Shown here one piece after another: positions 7,960-16,209 of a stretch of DNA of 64,000 bases. The DNA is from an uncultured Muribaculaceae bacterium (GTDB lineage: Bacteria > Bacteroidota > Bacteroidia > Bacteroidales > Muribaculaceae), in the NCBI GenBank assembly GCA_910578395.1, contig CAJTPZ010000003.1, positions 20,012-84,011 of the forward strand, given 5' to 3'. The stretch's first letter is position 1. Every line of letters begins with the position of its first letter. The notes under the pieces were generated by a model. It was not told where the DNA came from. It did no database searches and was given only the letters and a program-made list of their open reading frames with translations. The position numbers and the translations under genes were made by a program.

Positions 7960-9882
7960 TTATTTTCCGCACATCTCACTTATGTCCAAAGAGAGGCCTG
8001 CTGAAAATGTAGTGCCATTGGTGACAGGGGAGTTGTTGTAATAGTATTTGGGGATATAGTTAAACAGGTTGTCGACTGACAGGATCACATTGACACCTCT
8101 CCAAACGTTTTGTGTGATATTCAGTTTGCAAATCAGATAAGACGGATAGGTAACTCTTTCGGTCGACGTGTAATCGGTGTAGGATGTGTATTCGTCGGCT
8201 GTAACCTGCGACAGAAAGCGGGCATTCAGGGCTATGTTGAAACTGTATTTCGGCCAGCTTCTGGCATAGTCTATACGTGCTGTCGCTGTGTGGGGGCGTG
8301 TAGCCGATATGACAGGTGTGCCTTTGCGTATATCTTCATGGGTATAGACATAGGACAGACGTGTACCAAGTCCGAAATGTGTCCGCCAAGATAGACTGGC
8401 ATCGACACCTACAATGTTCATGCGGGGGATATTGGTGTATATCATGCCGTTGAGGTAGCGGCTCCAGGCGGTAGTAATGCGGTCGTCAACTATATTGAAA
8501 AATCCTCCGGCATTGAAGTTCAGTAGCCCACGGCTGTATTCTCCCGAGATCTGGAAATTGTTGCTTGATTCGGCTTTAAGGTTTGGATTTCCATAGATCA
8601 TGAATACGGAAGCCATATCGAAATCCATATACATCTCTTTGAGCGACGGAGCCCTGAACCCGCCTGAATATGATCCGCGCAGGTTCCAACGACCGAGTTT
8701 GTACATTGCGCTGATTTTGGATGAGGCGTGCTTCATGCGCGACATCGAGAAGTAGTCGTAACGCAGCCCGGCGATTATATTGAGCCTGGGTATGAAATTC
8801 ATGTCGAGCTGTGCGAATCCGTCGGCTGTGATTTGTTTTTTGTGGCCGTTGTCGCTGAACTGGTAGCTGAGAAGATAGTCACGCATGACATCGGCTCCGG
8901 CAGTGAGTATGAATCCACCGGGAAAGGAGTGGTTGAATATTGCCCGGCCGCTATGCTGCACATTGCTGTATTTGCGGATATCTTTGCTGCTGGATATGAC
9001 AAAGTCACTTTTGTCGTATTGGTCGAAATTGTATGACAACTCAATATCGCTCTTGGGTGATATTGTATAGAATCCGCGCAATCCACCGTTGAAGTCGCGG
9101 TAGCGGTCGTTTGTGACATCCGATGAACTTCTCTGACGGAAGAAATAGCCTGCACGGGCTACTATTTTGAGTTTATCAAATGGTGTGATAGAGAGACGCT
9201 CTTTGAAGTTCCATGTGTGGCCGCCAAAGAATTTGTTGTATTCGCCGGGATTCTTGAAACTATAAGAGTCTATGGATGTGCGCTGGATTGTGGTCAGGCT
9301 GCTTACTATGCCGGCCCTGAACCCTGCATCGGCAACATATCGTTGCTCATTATGGGATCCGTATCGGGCGCTGACAGAGGCTTCCCACGGTTTGGTAAGC
9401 TCTCTGCTGATGAGGTTTATTACACCTCCTACTGCATTTGAGCCATAGAGAGATGATGATGCGCCTTTTACAATTTCAATGCGTCCGACATCGGCAAGAT
9501 TCAATCTGCTGTAATCTATATTGTCGAGAGTCTCGCCTGCCAGACGTTCACCATCGACAAGAAACAGCACTGAATTACCACTGAAGCCCTGCATGTTCAG
9601 TGATACCTGCTGATTCATCGAGTAGGTAAATTCAATTCCTGGCAACTCTGCCTGCATCAGATCGCTGATGTTTGTCGCGTCGACTTTTTTTATGTCTTTC
9701 TCTGATATGACACGGGTTAGAATAGGAGAGTCTTTTAGTAATTTGGGTGTACGGGTTCCGGTCACTACGACCTGATCGATATTTATGCTGAAATCAAAAA
9801 CAGAATCAGGATCAATGTCGTGTGCCGACATTGACAGAAAGCATGTTGTGATAACTGTCGTTATTGCCCGATACTTTTTCAT
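7960..9882 (-). CDS. hmuR: TonB-dependent haem receptor, HmuR-like
   Basis: 640 residues with an N-terminal signal peptide. A TonB box-like segment and plug start at about residue 35 (QVVVTGTRTPKLLKDSP), continue through LVDGERLAGE and VKGASSSLYGSNAVGGVIN, and a 22-strand-type barrel follows. There is no carboxypeptidase-regulatory domain, unlike SusC. Its ATG overlaps the stop of the HmuY-like gene (ATGA, 9879-9882), so the two are translationally coupled, matching the hmuY-hmuR pair of Porphyromonas. That pairing, more than the receptor itself, supports haem as substrate. The usual downstream hmuSTUV genes are absent here. Confidence 0.8.
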   Translation of the reverse strand: MKKYRAITTVITTCFLSMSAHDIDPDSVFDFSINIDQVVVTGTRTPKLLKDSPILTRVISEKDIKKVDATNISDLMQAELPGIEFTYSMNQQVSLNMQGFSGNSVLFLVDGERLAGETLDNIDYSRLNLADVGRIEIVKGASSSLYGSNAVGGVINLISRELTKPWEASVSARYGSHNEQRYVADAGFRAGIVSSLTTIQRTSIDSYSFKNPGEYNKFFGGHTWNFKERLSITPFDKLKIVARAGYFFRQRSSSDVTNDRYRDFNGGLRGFYTISPKSDIELSYNFDQYDKSDFVISSSKDIRKYSNVQHSGRAIFNHSFPGGFILTAGADVMRDYLLSYQFSDNGHKKQITADGFAQLDMNFIPRLNIIAGLRYDYFSMSRMKHASSKISAMYKLGRWNLRGSYSGGFRAPSLKEMYMDFDMASVFMIYGNPNLKAESSNNFQISGEYSRGLLNFNAGGFFNIVDDRITTAWSRYLNGMIYTNIPRMNIVGVDASLSWRTHFGLGTRLSYVYTHEDIRKGTPVISATRPHTATARIDYARSWPKYSFNIALNARFLSQVTADEYTSYTDYTSTERVTYPSYLICKLNITQNVWRGVNVILSVDNLFNYIPKYYYNNSPVTNGTTFSAGLSLDISEMCGK

Positions 9883-10538
9883 ACTCCCGCATTATATTGA
9901 TATTCAATAGTGAGGTATCCCTTTGATCCTGCCTGATTCACATAATTGGCAAGTCGCAGGAACACTTTTCCGCCATCGGCAAGCCGTACGGAAAATACTT
10001 TACCTGAGTGGACATATACGGGAGGCATGATCTGTATGTCTACCGACATCCATGACGAAATGACACGGTTGTACCATGATTCACAGTAGACAATATTTCC
10101 GCTCATCATGTCGGCCAGATCGACTGCGATTTTATCATTGGTCCATGTATCGGCTTCATATTCTCCTACAGAAAAACCGTCGCCTTTGATTGCCGATGCC
10201 ACAGTCTGGGCTGTCGTCGGCGCTGCCATGGCACCATTGGTTTTTACGTCGTAGTGATGCAAGGCTATATCCCAGTTTTCAGGCGCTTGGTCAAATATTC
10301 CGAGGGTTTCGACCGATTGTTCGCTGAAATCTATGTATATCCAATGAAGAAAGTCAGTGGCGTCGATATATATAGTACCGGGGGTGGATTCTGTACAGGG
10401 AACTGTAAATCCAAATTCAGATTCACCGTTACCGTTGTTATCTTCAGGAGAATCGTATATGTCTGCGAATATACCATTGCATGCCATGATCGGCAGCATA
10501 AGCATGATCGTTGCAGACAGTCTCAGCAGTTTGATCAT
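9879..10538 (-). CDS. hmuY: HmuY-family haem-binding lipoprotein
   Basis: 219 residues. A lipoprotein signal ends at Cys20 (LPIMAC), so the protein is probably on the outer membrane surface. The family hallmark PENWDIALHHYDVKTNG lies at about residues 86-102. HmuY proteins are hemophore-like beta proteins that take haem and hand it to the TonB receptor. The region with IALHH and later methionines (LADMMSG, QIMPP) may hold axial ligands, but assignment needs alignment. It overlaps hmuR by 4 nt and follows the calycin-like lipoprotein by 7 nt. Confidence 0.8.
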   Translation of the reverse strand: MIKLLRLSATIMLMLPIMACNGIFADIYDSPEDNNGNGESEFGFTVPCTESTPGTIYIDATDFLHWIYIDFSEQSVETLGIFDQAPENWDIALHHYDVKTNGAMAAPTTAQTVASAIKGDGFSVGEYEADTWTNDKIAVDLADMMSGNIVYCESWYNRVISSWMSVDIQIMPPVYVHSGKVFSVRLADGGKVFLRLANYVNQAGSKGYLTIEYQYNAGV

Positions 10539-10545
10539 TTTTTTA

Positions 10546-11382
10546 TCAGTGGAGCGTTACTGTCAGTCCGCCCATGACATCGGGAATGGAGAAAATAAAT
10601 TCAACGTCTTTTTGGTCGTCGCTCACAGTTCCCGATAGAGTAAACGGATATACTTCAGGAGCAGTGCCCATACCCATTGTGATCTCGCCATTTCCGGTTA
10701 TAGTCGCAATCTTGTTTTTTTCATCGTAGGTTACCTCTGTATCTTCAGTGGAAAATATGCCATAAGGTGAGCCCTCGTAGACCAGTTTTATTTTTGTATC
10801 GTCTATCGCTTCGATAGTCACACTCTGGTCATCAAAATTCTGTGTGAAATAATTGCTTTTTCCTGTTCCGGTGCAATCGTATTGACCTGAAATAATATAT
10901 GTGGCCGGTGCGGTTCCTTCAAAAAATTCGATTGTAAAGCCATTCATCACCGACGGCATTTTGAACGCTACGCTTATCTTTCCATCGGATAGTTTGCCTT
11001 TAGCGGTGCAATCATAAGTATTGGCAGTGGTGCCGTCAGGTTTAATTGGGGTTGTGTCATCGGGCATACCCATGACTGTTTTGCCGTTGCCCTCGAACGT
11101 ATAGACGCCGGTAGGATCGGCATAAACTTTGGCTTCCGGAATCTCAAATGTGCCCCATGTAGTTGATGTGAACTTTATGTTGGCAATGTCTCCGCTTACA
11201 GAAGTAATGGATATTTTTTGATCAAGAGCGATCATTTTATTGAAATACCTACTTTCTGCGACTGTATATCCGCTGTAGGTTCCAGCTATGTTTGCGGCTA
11301 TGTTTTCCGAAGGCTCGTCACTGCTGCATGACGCTGCAGACATGACTATTGCGGAAGCAATAATAGTTTTATATAATCTCAT
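10546..11382 (-). CDS. Calycin-like lipoprotein with two tandem domains
   Basis: 278 residues. A lipoprotein signal ends at Cys19 (SAASC). The mature part looks like an internal duplication: residues ~33-154 (start GTYSGY, end MPSVMNGFTIEFFEG) and ~165-278 (start GQYDCTG, end IPDVMGGLTVTLH) share the order of strands and the PxVMxG turn near each end. Proteins annotated as calycin-like are often found with HmuY in Bacteroidales. It is the first gene of the haem operon and lies 7 nt before hmuY. Likely a surface ligand-binding or accessory protein; the ligand is not evident. Confidence 0.7.
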   Translation of the reverse strand: MRLYKTIIASAIVMSAASCSSDEPSENIAANIAGTYSGYTVAESRYFNKMIALDQKISITSVSGDIANIKFTSTTWGTFEIPEAKVYADPTGVYTFEGNGKTVMGMPDDTTPIKPDGTTANTYDCTAKGKLSDGKISVAFKMPSVMNGFTIEFFEGTAPATYIISGQYDCTGTGKSNYFTQNFDDQSVTIEAIDDTKIKLVYEGSPYGIFSTEDTEVTYDEKNKIATITGNGEITMGMGTAPEVYPFTLSGTVSDDQKDVEFIFSIPDVMGGLTVTLH

Positions 11383-11522
11383 AATTATTTGGAAACTGAT
11401 TCAGAAATTAAAAAATAAGTCCGGATACGATGATGTAATTTTCCCGGTAAATGAGACGGTAAAGTTACGTTTTTTTTCTGAACCGTGTAATTGAGTCATC
11501 GAAAATATTGTTGTGAATTTAT

Positions 11523-11530
11523 TAAATTTG
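11523..11530 (+). promoter_or_regulatory. -7 element directly before the dipeptidase gene
   Basis: TAAATTTG matches TAnnTTTG and ends 5 nt before the ATG at 11536. If used, transcription would start at or next to the start codon, giving a leaderless or near-leaderless message. No TTTG at 19-21 nt upstream, so this is tentative. Confidence 0.35.
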
Positions 11531-11535
11531 CATTT

Positions 11536-12225
11536 ATGAAACAACTTGTTGTGATATCACTTTTTATGGCGTCATGTGTGAATGTTTTTTCGCAGCCTGA
11601 GTGCGATGTTTCTCCGGGTGAGTTTGATATAAGGCTGGAAGCCATGGGATTTGTTGATGTCAGGGAAATTGATCCGGTGATTGTGGTTGATCTCATGTAT
11701 GCCAGGGATGACAATTTTGTCGGTCATGCCATGTATGACGGCCTTACGAAGGCATGGCTTCATCCGGAAGCCGCACATGCGTTAAAGCTTGCACAGGAAG
11801 AGCTTACCAGGCGTCATAAGGGATATTCACTTAAAGTATGTGATGCCTCGCGGCCTATGTCGGTTCAGAAACAGATGTATCAGGCCGTGCGAGGTACATC
11901 GAAAGTCAGATATGTGAGCAACCCGGCCAATGGCGGTGGCCTGCATAACTATGGAATGGCGGTGGATGTGACTATTGTGGATGAGCACGGTGTGGAACTC
12001 GACATGGGGACAAAGGTCGATCATCTTGGAAAAGAGGCCGGCATTGACAATGAGAGTGAAATGCTGTCAGAAGGTATTATTTCTGTTAATGCGGTTGAGA
12101 ACCGCAGATTATTACGACAGGTTATGCGCCATGGTGGTTTCCGGGTGCTTCCTTCGGAATGGTGGCATTTCAATCTTGTGAGTCGCGCGAAAGCCAAGAC
12201 TTCCTATAAACTGCTTGATTTCTGA
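11536..12225 (+). CDS. Secreted D-Ala-D-Ala dipeptidase, VanX/DdpX-like (M15)
   Basis: 229 residues from the ATG at 11536, which opens a signal peptide (MKQLVVISLFMASCVNVFSQ). The M15D signature is complete: VDLMYARDDNFVGHAMYD near the N-terminus, CDASRP (the Arg that polarises the peptide), GLHNYGMAVDVTI with zinc-binding His and Asp, and EWWHFN with catalytic Glu and the last zinc His. The family hydrolyses D-alanyl-D-alanine; outside vancomycin clusters, as here with no vanHA genes nearby, it serves peptidoglycan recycling or nutrition in the periplasm. The helicase-like gene follows 26 nt downstream on the same strand. Confidence 0.88.
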   Translation: MKQLVVISLFMASCVNVFSQPECDVSPGEFDIRLEAMGFVDVREIDPVIVVDLMYARDDNFVGHAMYDGLTKAWLHPEAAHALKLAQEELTRRHKGYSLKVCDASRPMSVQKQMYQAVRGTSKVRYVSNPANGGGLHNYGMAVDVTIVDEHGVELDMGTKVDHLGKEAGIDNESEMLSEGIISVNAVENRRLLRQVMRHGGFRVLPSEWWHFNLVSRAKAKTSYKLLDF

Positions 12226-12251
12226 ATATTCAGGCTGATAAGATTTAGATT

Positions 12252-15200
12252 ATGATTAAAAAGTATTCCTACCCTGAATGCACGATAGAAGTAGAATATG
12301 TACCGGGGTTGACATACGTTGGTGCTTTATATGATCATTGCGGTATTTCCCGCGTGAAAATCAGCAATATCTCCGATATCGGCTGGAATACAATTACAGT
12401 GTCTATTACCGGAAGTTTTATACGGCCAAGTGTGAGGGTGTATGGGGGAGTGCCATCAGGTGAGACTTCCGAGATTATACCGGATCGTCTTGATGTGATA
12501 TTTGACAGGATATGTCGTCTTGATGAGAATATCGATTCTGAAATAAGGTTGACTGTATCGGCCGATGATATGAAGTTTGATACTGTGTTTCTGCCACTGA
12601 AGGTTTATAACAGAAATCATTTTTCAGGAGAATCAGGTCATTTTGAGGAGCTCGCGGCTTTTGTGGATCCTGATCATGAATTGGTGGGGAAAATTGTTGG
12701 AACAGTGTCGGTGCCCGGTAACGGACAGTCTGATGAATTCGGAATGTTGCGTAAAAAGGTCGAACAGATTTATTGCGCTGCTAAGGATCAGGGATTTTCT
12801 TACAGAGATGTTTTCTTCAGAGCCGACAGAGGGCAGGATGTGTCGACATGTGATGTGCTTGTCAGGCAGGAACGCGGAAACACTCTTGATCTTGCGTTGC
12901 TGTTCTGTTCATGCCTTGAACGCATTGGCATACGATCGAGCCTGATATATTTTGATACACAAGTTCTGGTAGGTGCATGGACTGACAGCGCTCCTGTAAT
13001 TGAGGCCGCGGTGACAGCATCGGCAGAAAATATATATGGGCTCATTGCGTCGGATCGTCCGTTGCTTGTGCTTGCTGATCCGTCGGGAGTAGCGACTGGC
13101 AAAACATTTGAAGATGCCAATTATTCAGCCAATAAATTGTTGCTTAATGAAGAACCACGTTATCTTGTCGATATTGCCGCAGCCCGTCGCAGTGGTGTAG
13201 TGACAATGGTACGGAAGGATGATGAGACGATATTGCAGCAGGATGATAGAGAGAATGCAAAAACAGAATCAATCTTAAAGCCTTTTGTCGAAAGGAATTC
13301 AACGCTTGCTGAGACTTGTAGAAATGGTGAAGAAGATATAATGACACCGATGTTATCGGATTCGTCACAGGCGGGAGCCGTGAGAAAGGCGGATTCAGGA
13401 GTGTCGATGATTTTAAATGCCCCGGCAGGAACCGGGAAAGTCAAGACTATTGTAAATATCATAGCCAATGCTTTATGTAAAAATAAACGTGTACTTTATG
13501 TCGCGTCTGACAAAGCATTGCTCGATAAGGTGAAATGTTGTATTGATGCAGTCGTTGATGAGTCTTTAGAGTCTGATATGCCCAATGGCTTTGACGGTAG
13601 GAGAGAAAATCTTGAGAGATTTTGCGAGGCACTTCATGGTCAAGCTGCCGACGGTTTGTCGTTGTTTGATGTAATTGAACGTTATTATGGTATATCAGGA
13701 GATTTTATAGAGCTTACATCGGCTAAAGCAAGTGAAATGGACGCTTCACAGGCCTATAAAGTGGTGGAAGTATTGAAATCTCTGGATGATATCATGAGTC
13801 TGTATGGCAAGCATCCTTCGCGTCTGCCGCTTGTCGGAATTTATCCGAGAGTGCGGACGAGTCGCGGACAGGCCCGTATAGAGGCTTTTCTTGAGGAGTT
13901 TCCCCGATTTGTCAGACGAGCGAAGAGGAGAGAGCGCTGTATTTTCAACCGTTGGTTTTTTCATCATGATGCGATGCACTATCTTGAAAGAGTCGAGCAG
14001 TGGAACACATTTAGGCGTCTTGTTGTGATTGACGATAGACTTACCGTTGATATAGATAGAATCGAAGGAAGTGTGAAAAGATGGTACGAGTCAAGGCATC
14101 TTTTTGAAGACTGGACACCGTTTGCCGACATTGTGGTGGAACTTAACAGGCTCGGTGTATTCAATGTTCTGGATTATTTTCTTGAAGGTCATAGCGGAAA
14201 AGAGACAGCCGATGCTTTTCTCAAGGGATATTATTTCGCACGGGCCAGAAACACTATAAATAGCAAAAAAATCTTGTGTGATTTCGATGTGTCAGGTCAT
14301 GAATCAGATATAAAGGCATTCCGAAGGAGCATAGATGACATGGTGATAAGGTATCGCCGTGAATTTAAAGTTGCCGACAGCCGCGGATTGACCACCACGT
14401 CTTTAGCTGATATTGATGCTAAAGCTGAGAATGAAGCTTATGATATTGTTGTTATAGATGATGCCGGATATGTTTCAGCAGAGGACGTCGCTGGTGTCAA
14501 GGATTCTGCACAACAGATTGTTCTGGCAGGAGATGACCGTATTGCCGAGCCGCAATCGCTGTTGGCTGATGCTATTGCAGAAGGTTTGCCTGAATGCAAT
14601 CTTGAGTATCATACAAGGTCACGTCATGAAAGTCTTGTCGGTTTTCGTAACAGGATTTTCTATAACGGTGATTTAAAAACTTTCGCATCGGCCAATGACC
14701 TTGAAAGAAGGGTGTTTTATGTCAATCCCCGCGGAATGTTTGACAGTGTGGCAAAAACAAATATGACAGAGGCTCTGGCTGTTGTTGAAAAAATAAAGTC
14801 GGGTTATAATGCAATACGGTCGATAATTGTTGTCGCGGTTACAACTGAGCAGTACTTGTTGATAAAGAAACTACTTGACGCAACTGTTGGGAAACATGAT
14901 GATATTATCAAAGTCATGCAACTCGAAGATGTGCGGGGAAATGAAGAATGCGACGAGCTTGTTTTGTCGGTTGTATATGCACCTGATAAAGATGGGTGCG
15001 TGGCATTGGATATGGGCACGCTAAGTAAGAAAGGCGGTGAGCGGCAACTCAACAAGGTATTGTCATTGCCTTCCGTGGAACTGACAGTATTCTGTTCGCT
15101 TAGGCCTGTGCATATTCCCGACGATGATACTATACCTCATGGAGTGCGTATTTTGCGGAAACTCATAGAGTACTCCTTATGTACATGGGCGGGAACTGAT

Positions 15201-15512
15201 GCTGCGGATTGTGTATCGGCTGTTGTGGAAAATATTGCAGATAAACTTTCAGCCCGTGGATATGAGACCGATTTGAATGTCGGCCGGAGCGTGTGCAAGA
15301 TAGATATTGCTGTGAAAAATCCAGATGATCCGAGCAGGTATCTGTTTGGGATTATTGTAGATGGACGTAATTATGCATCCGCTTATTCGGTTGAGGACCG
15401 TGAGATTATTGTTCCGGATGCGTTTGAGGATCTTGGATGGAATATAAAGCGGGTATGGACGATAGACTGGTTTCGCAACCATGATTCCGTGTTGGATACT
15501 CTGCTTAAATAG
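12252..15512 (+). CDS. Degenerate DUF4011-type SF1 helicase-nuclease-like protein
   Basis: 1086 residues, uninterrupted. Order of parts: an N-terminal beta domain (1-120); a transglutaminase-like segment typical of DUF4011 proteins (about 208-243, GNTLDLALLFCSCLERIGI); a split helicase core with Walker A PAGTGKVKT (391-399), a DExx-like IVVIDDAG (732-739), VLAGDDRIAEPQ (757-768), motif IV YHTRSRHESL (786-795), motif V-like EDVRGNEECD (892-901) and motif VI position QLNKVLSLPSVE (932-943); and a C-terminal MTES_1575-type nuclease domain (about 1005-1080; CKIDIAVKNPD, LFGIIVDG, DWFR). Relatives are usually much longer. Several catalytic positions differ from family norms as I recall them: GTGKS to GTGKV, DEAS to DDAG, the arginine of motif VI (TRAR) missing, GIECDG to GIIVDG, and the Cys and His of the transglutaminase-like part missing. 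The reading frame is nevertheless intact. Follows a VanX-like gene by 26 nt. Confidence 0.7.
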   Translation: MIKKYSYPECTIEVEYVPGLTYVGALYDHCGISRVKISNISDIGWNTITVSITGSFIRPSVRVYGGVPSGETSEIIPDRLDVIFDRICRLDENIDSEIRLTVSADDMKFDTVFLPLKVYNRNHFSGESGHFEELAAFVDPDHELVGKIVGTVSVPGNGQSDEFGMLRKKVEQIYCAAKDQGFSYRDVFFRADRGQDVSTCDVLVRQERGNTLDLALLFCSCLERIGIRSSLIYFDTQVLVGAWTDSAPVIEAAVTASAENIYGLIASDRPLLVLADPSGVATGKTFEDANYSANKLLLNEEPRYLVDIAAARRSGVVTMVRKDDETILQQDDRENAKTESILKPFVERNSTLAETCRNGEEDIMTPMLSDSSQAGAVRKADSGVSMILNAPAGTGKVKTIVNIIANALCKNKRVLYVASDKALLDKVKCCIDAVVDESLESDMPNGFDGRRENLERFCEALHGQAADGLSLFDVIERYYGISGDFIELTSAKASEMDASQAYKVVEVLKSLDDIMSLYGKHPSRLPLVGIYPRVRTSRGQARIEAFLEEFPRFVRRAKRRERCIFNRWFFHHDAMHYLERVEQWNTFRRLVVIDDRLTVDIDRIEGSVKRWYESRHLFEDWTPFADIVVELNRLGVFNVLDYFLEGHSGKETADAFLKGYYFARARNTINSKKILCDFDVSGHESDIKAFRRSIDDMVIRYRREFKVADSRGLTTTSLADIDAKAENEAYDIVVIDDAGYVSAEDVAGVKDSAQQIVLAGDDRIAEPQSLLADAIAEGLPECNLEYHTRSRHESLVGFRNRIFYNGDLKTFASANDLERRVFYVNPRGMFDSVAKTNMTEALAVVEKIKSGYNAIRSIIVVAVTTEQYLLIKKLLDATVGKHDDIIKVMQLEDVRGNEECDELVLSVVYAPDKDGCVALDMGTLSKKGGERQLNKVLSLPSVELTVFCSLRPVHIPDDDTIPHGVRILRKLIEYSLCTWAGTDAADCVSAVVENIADKLSARGYETDLNVGRSVCKIDIAVKNPDDPSRYLFGIIVDGRNYASAYSVEDREIIVPDAFEDLGWNIKRVWTIDWFRNHDSVLDTLLK

Positions 15513-15520
15513 AATCGCTG

Positions 15521-16081
15521 TTATTCCGAGGGGAGATCTACCCATGTGTAGGTGTGGCCTGTTGCCGGGATTATTTTCTCCAAAAGATCCTGTAATGACA
15601 TTGCTATCGAAGCGGTGTTCACGCATGGGTGGCATGCATACGTGCCCGTATCAGCCAGATCCTTGTCAATAATAAGTCGTACACGGTGATCTTTGTCGTG
15701 TATAAGTCCCATAGGCGATACTGCGCCGGGTGAGATATGCAACAGATCCATCATAGCATCGGATGAAGCAAATGAAAGACGGGCACATCCGAGCTGTGAT
15801 GACAGATATTTGGTTTTAAACGGCTTTCCGGCCGGAATCATGAGGAGATAGAACTGTGTCTGTTGTTTGTTGGTAAGAAAAAGATTTTTGAAAACTGGTG
15901 CTCCGATTGCCTCGCGCACTCTCTCGCATTCTTCCATCGTGAAAGCTGCTTGATGACGCAGTGTTGTGTATGTCACGCCTATTTTGTCGAGAAAATCATA
16001 TACCTGTATTTCAGCGTCTGTGCGTGTGTCATCGCCGTTGTCGGTCGGCCGTCCGTTGTAAATTGCTGTCTGTTGTGACAT
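15521..16081 (-). CDS. ProXp/YbaK-family aminoacyl-tRNA deacylase
   Basis: 186 residues from the ATG at 16081 (MSQQTAIYNG); a longer frame adds a hydrophobic stretch not found in the family. It resembles the prolyl-tRNA synthetase-associated domain (PrdX/ProXp-ala): YDFLDKIGVTYTTLRHQAAFT, the lysine-containing FKNLFLTNKQQ, and the GAVSPMGL motif. These enzymes hydrolyse mischarged Ala-tRNA(Pro) in the cytoplasm. It is convergent with the helicase-like gene, with only 8 nt between the two stops, and has gdhA downstream on the same strand only after it, so it is probably its own unit. Confidence 0.85.
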   Translation of the reverse strand: MSQQTAIYNGRPTDNGDDTRTDAEIQVYDFLDKIGVTYTTLRHQAAFTMEECERVREAIGAPVFKNLFLTNKQQTQFYLLMIPAGKPFKTKYLSSQLGCARLSFASSDAMMDLLHISPGAVSPMGLIHDKDHRVRLIIDKDLADTGTYACHPCVNTASIAMSLQDLLEKIIPATGHTYTWVDLPSE

Positions 16082-16157
16082 AACTGGGACTAAAATTGGA
16101 GGTAAAACTACTAATAAAATTCGATATAAAATGCAGATGAAATTAGGGTATAATAGA

Positions 16158-16190
16158 AACACGCCACAGATTTCAATCCGCAGCGTGTCT
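16158..16190 (-). terminator. Possible terminator downstream of gdhA
   Basis: ACACGC pairs with GCGTGT around an interrupted inner stem (CGGAT with ATCTG). On the minus strand it is followed by TTTCTATTAT. It lies about 20 nt past the gdhA stop. Confidence 0.5.
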
Positions 16191-16209
16191 TAGAGCTTTT
16201 AGTGATGGT

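Noticed and set aside
7960..9882. BtuB-type cobalamin receptor
   Set aside because: Pairing by ATGA overlap with an HmuY-like lipoprotein favours haem; no cobalamin riboswitch is seen upstream.
12252..15512. Start of a multi-gene defence island
   Set aside because: Neighbours are a peptidase, a tRNA deacylase and glutamate dehydrogenase; no toxin, methylase or other defence gene is present.
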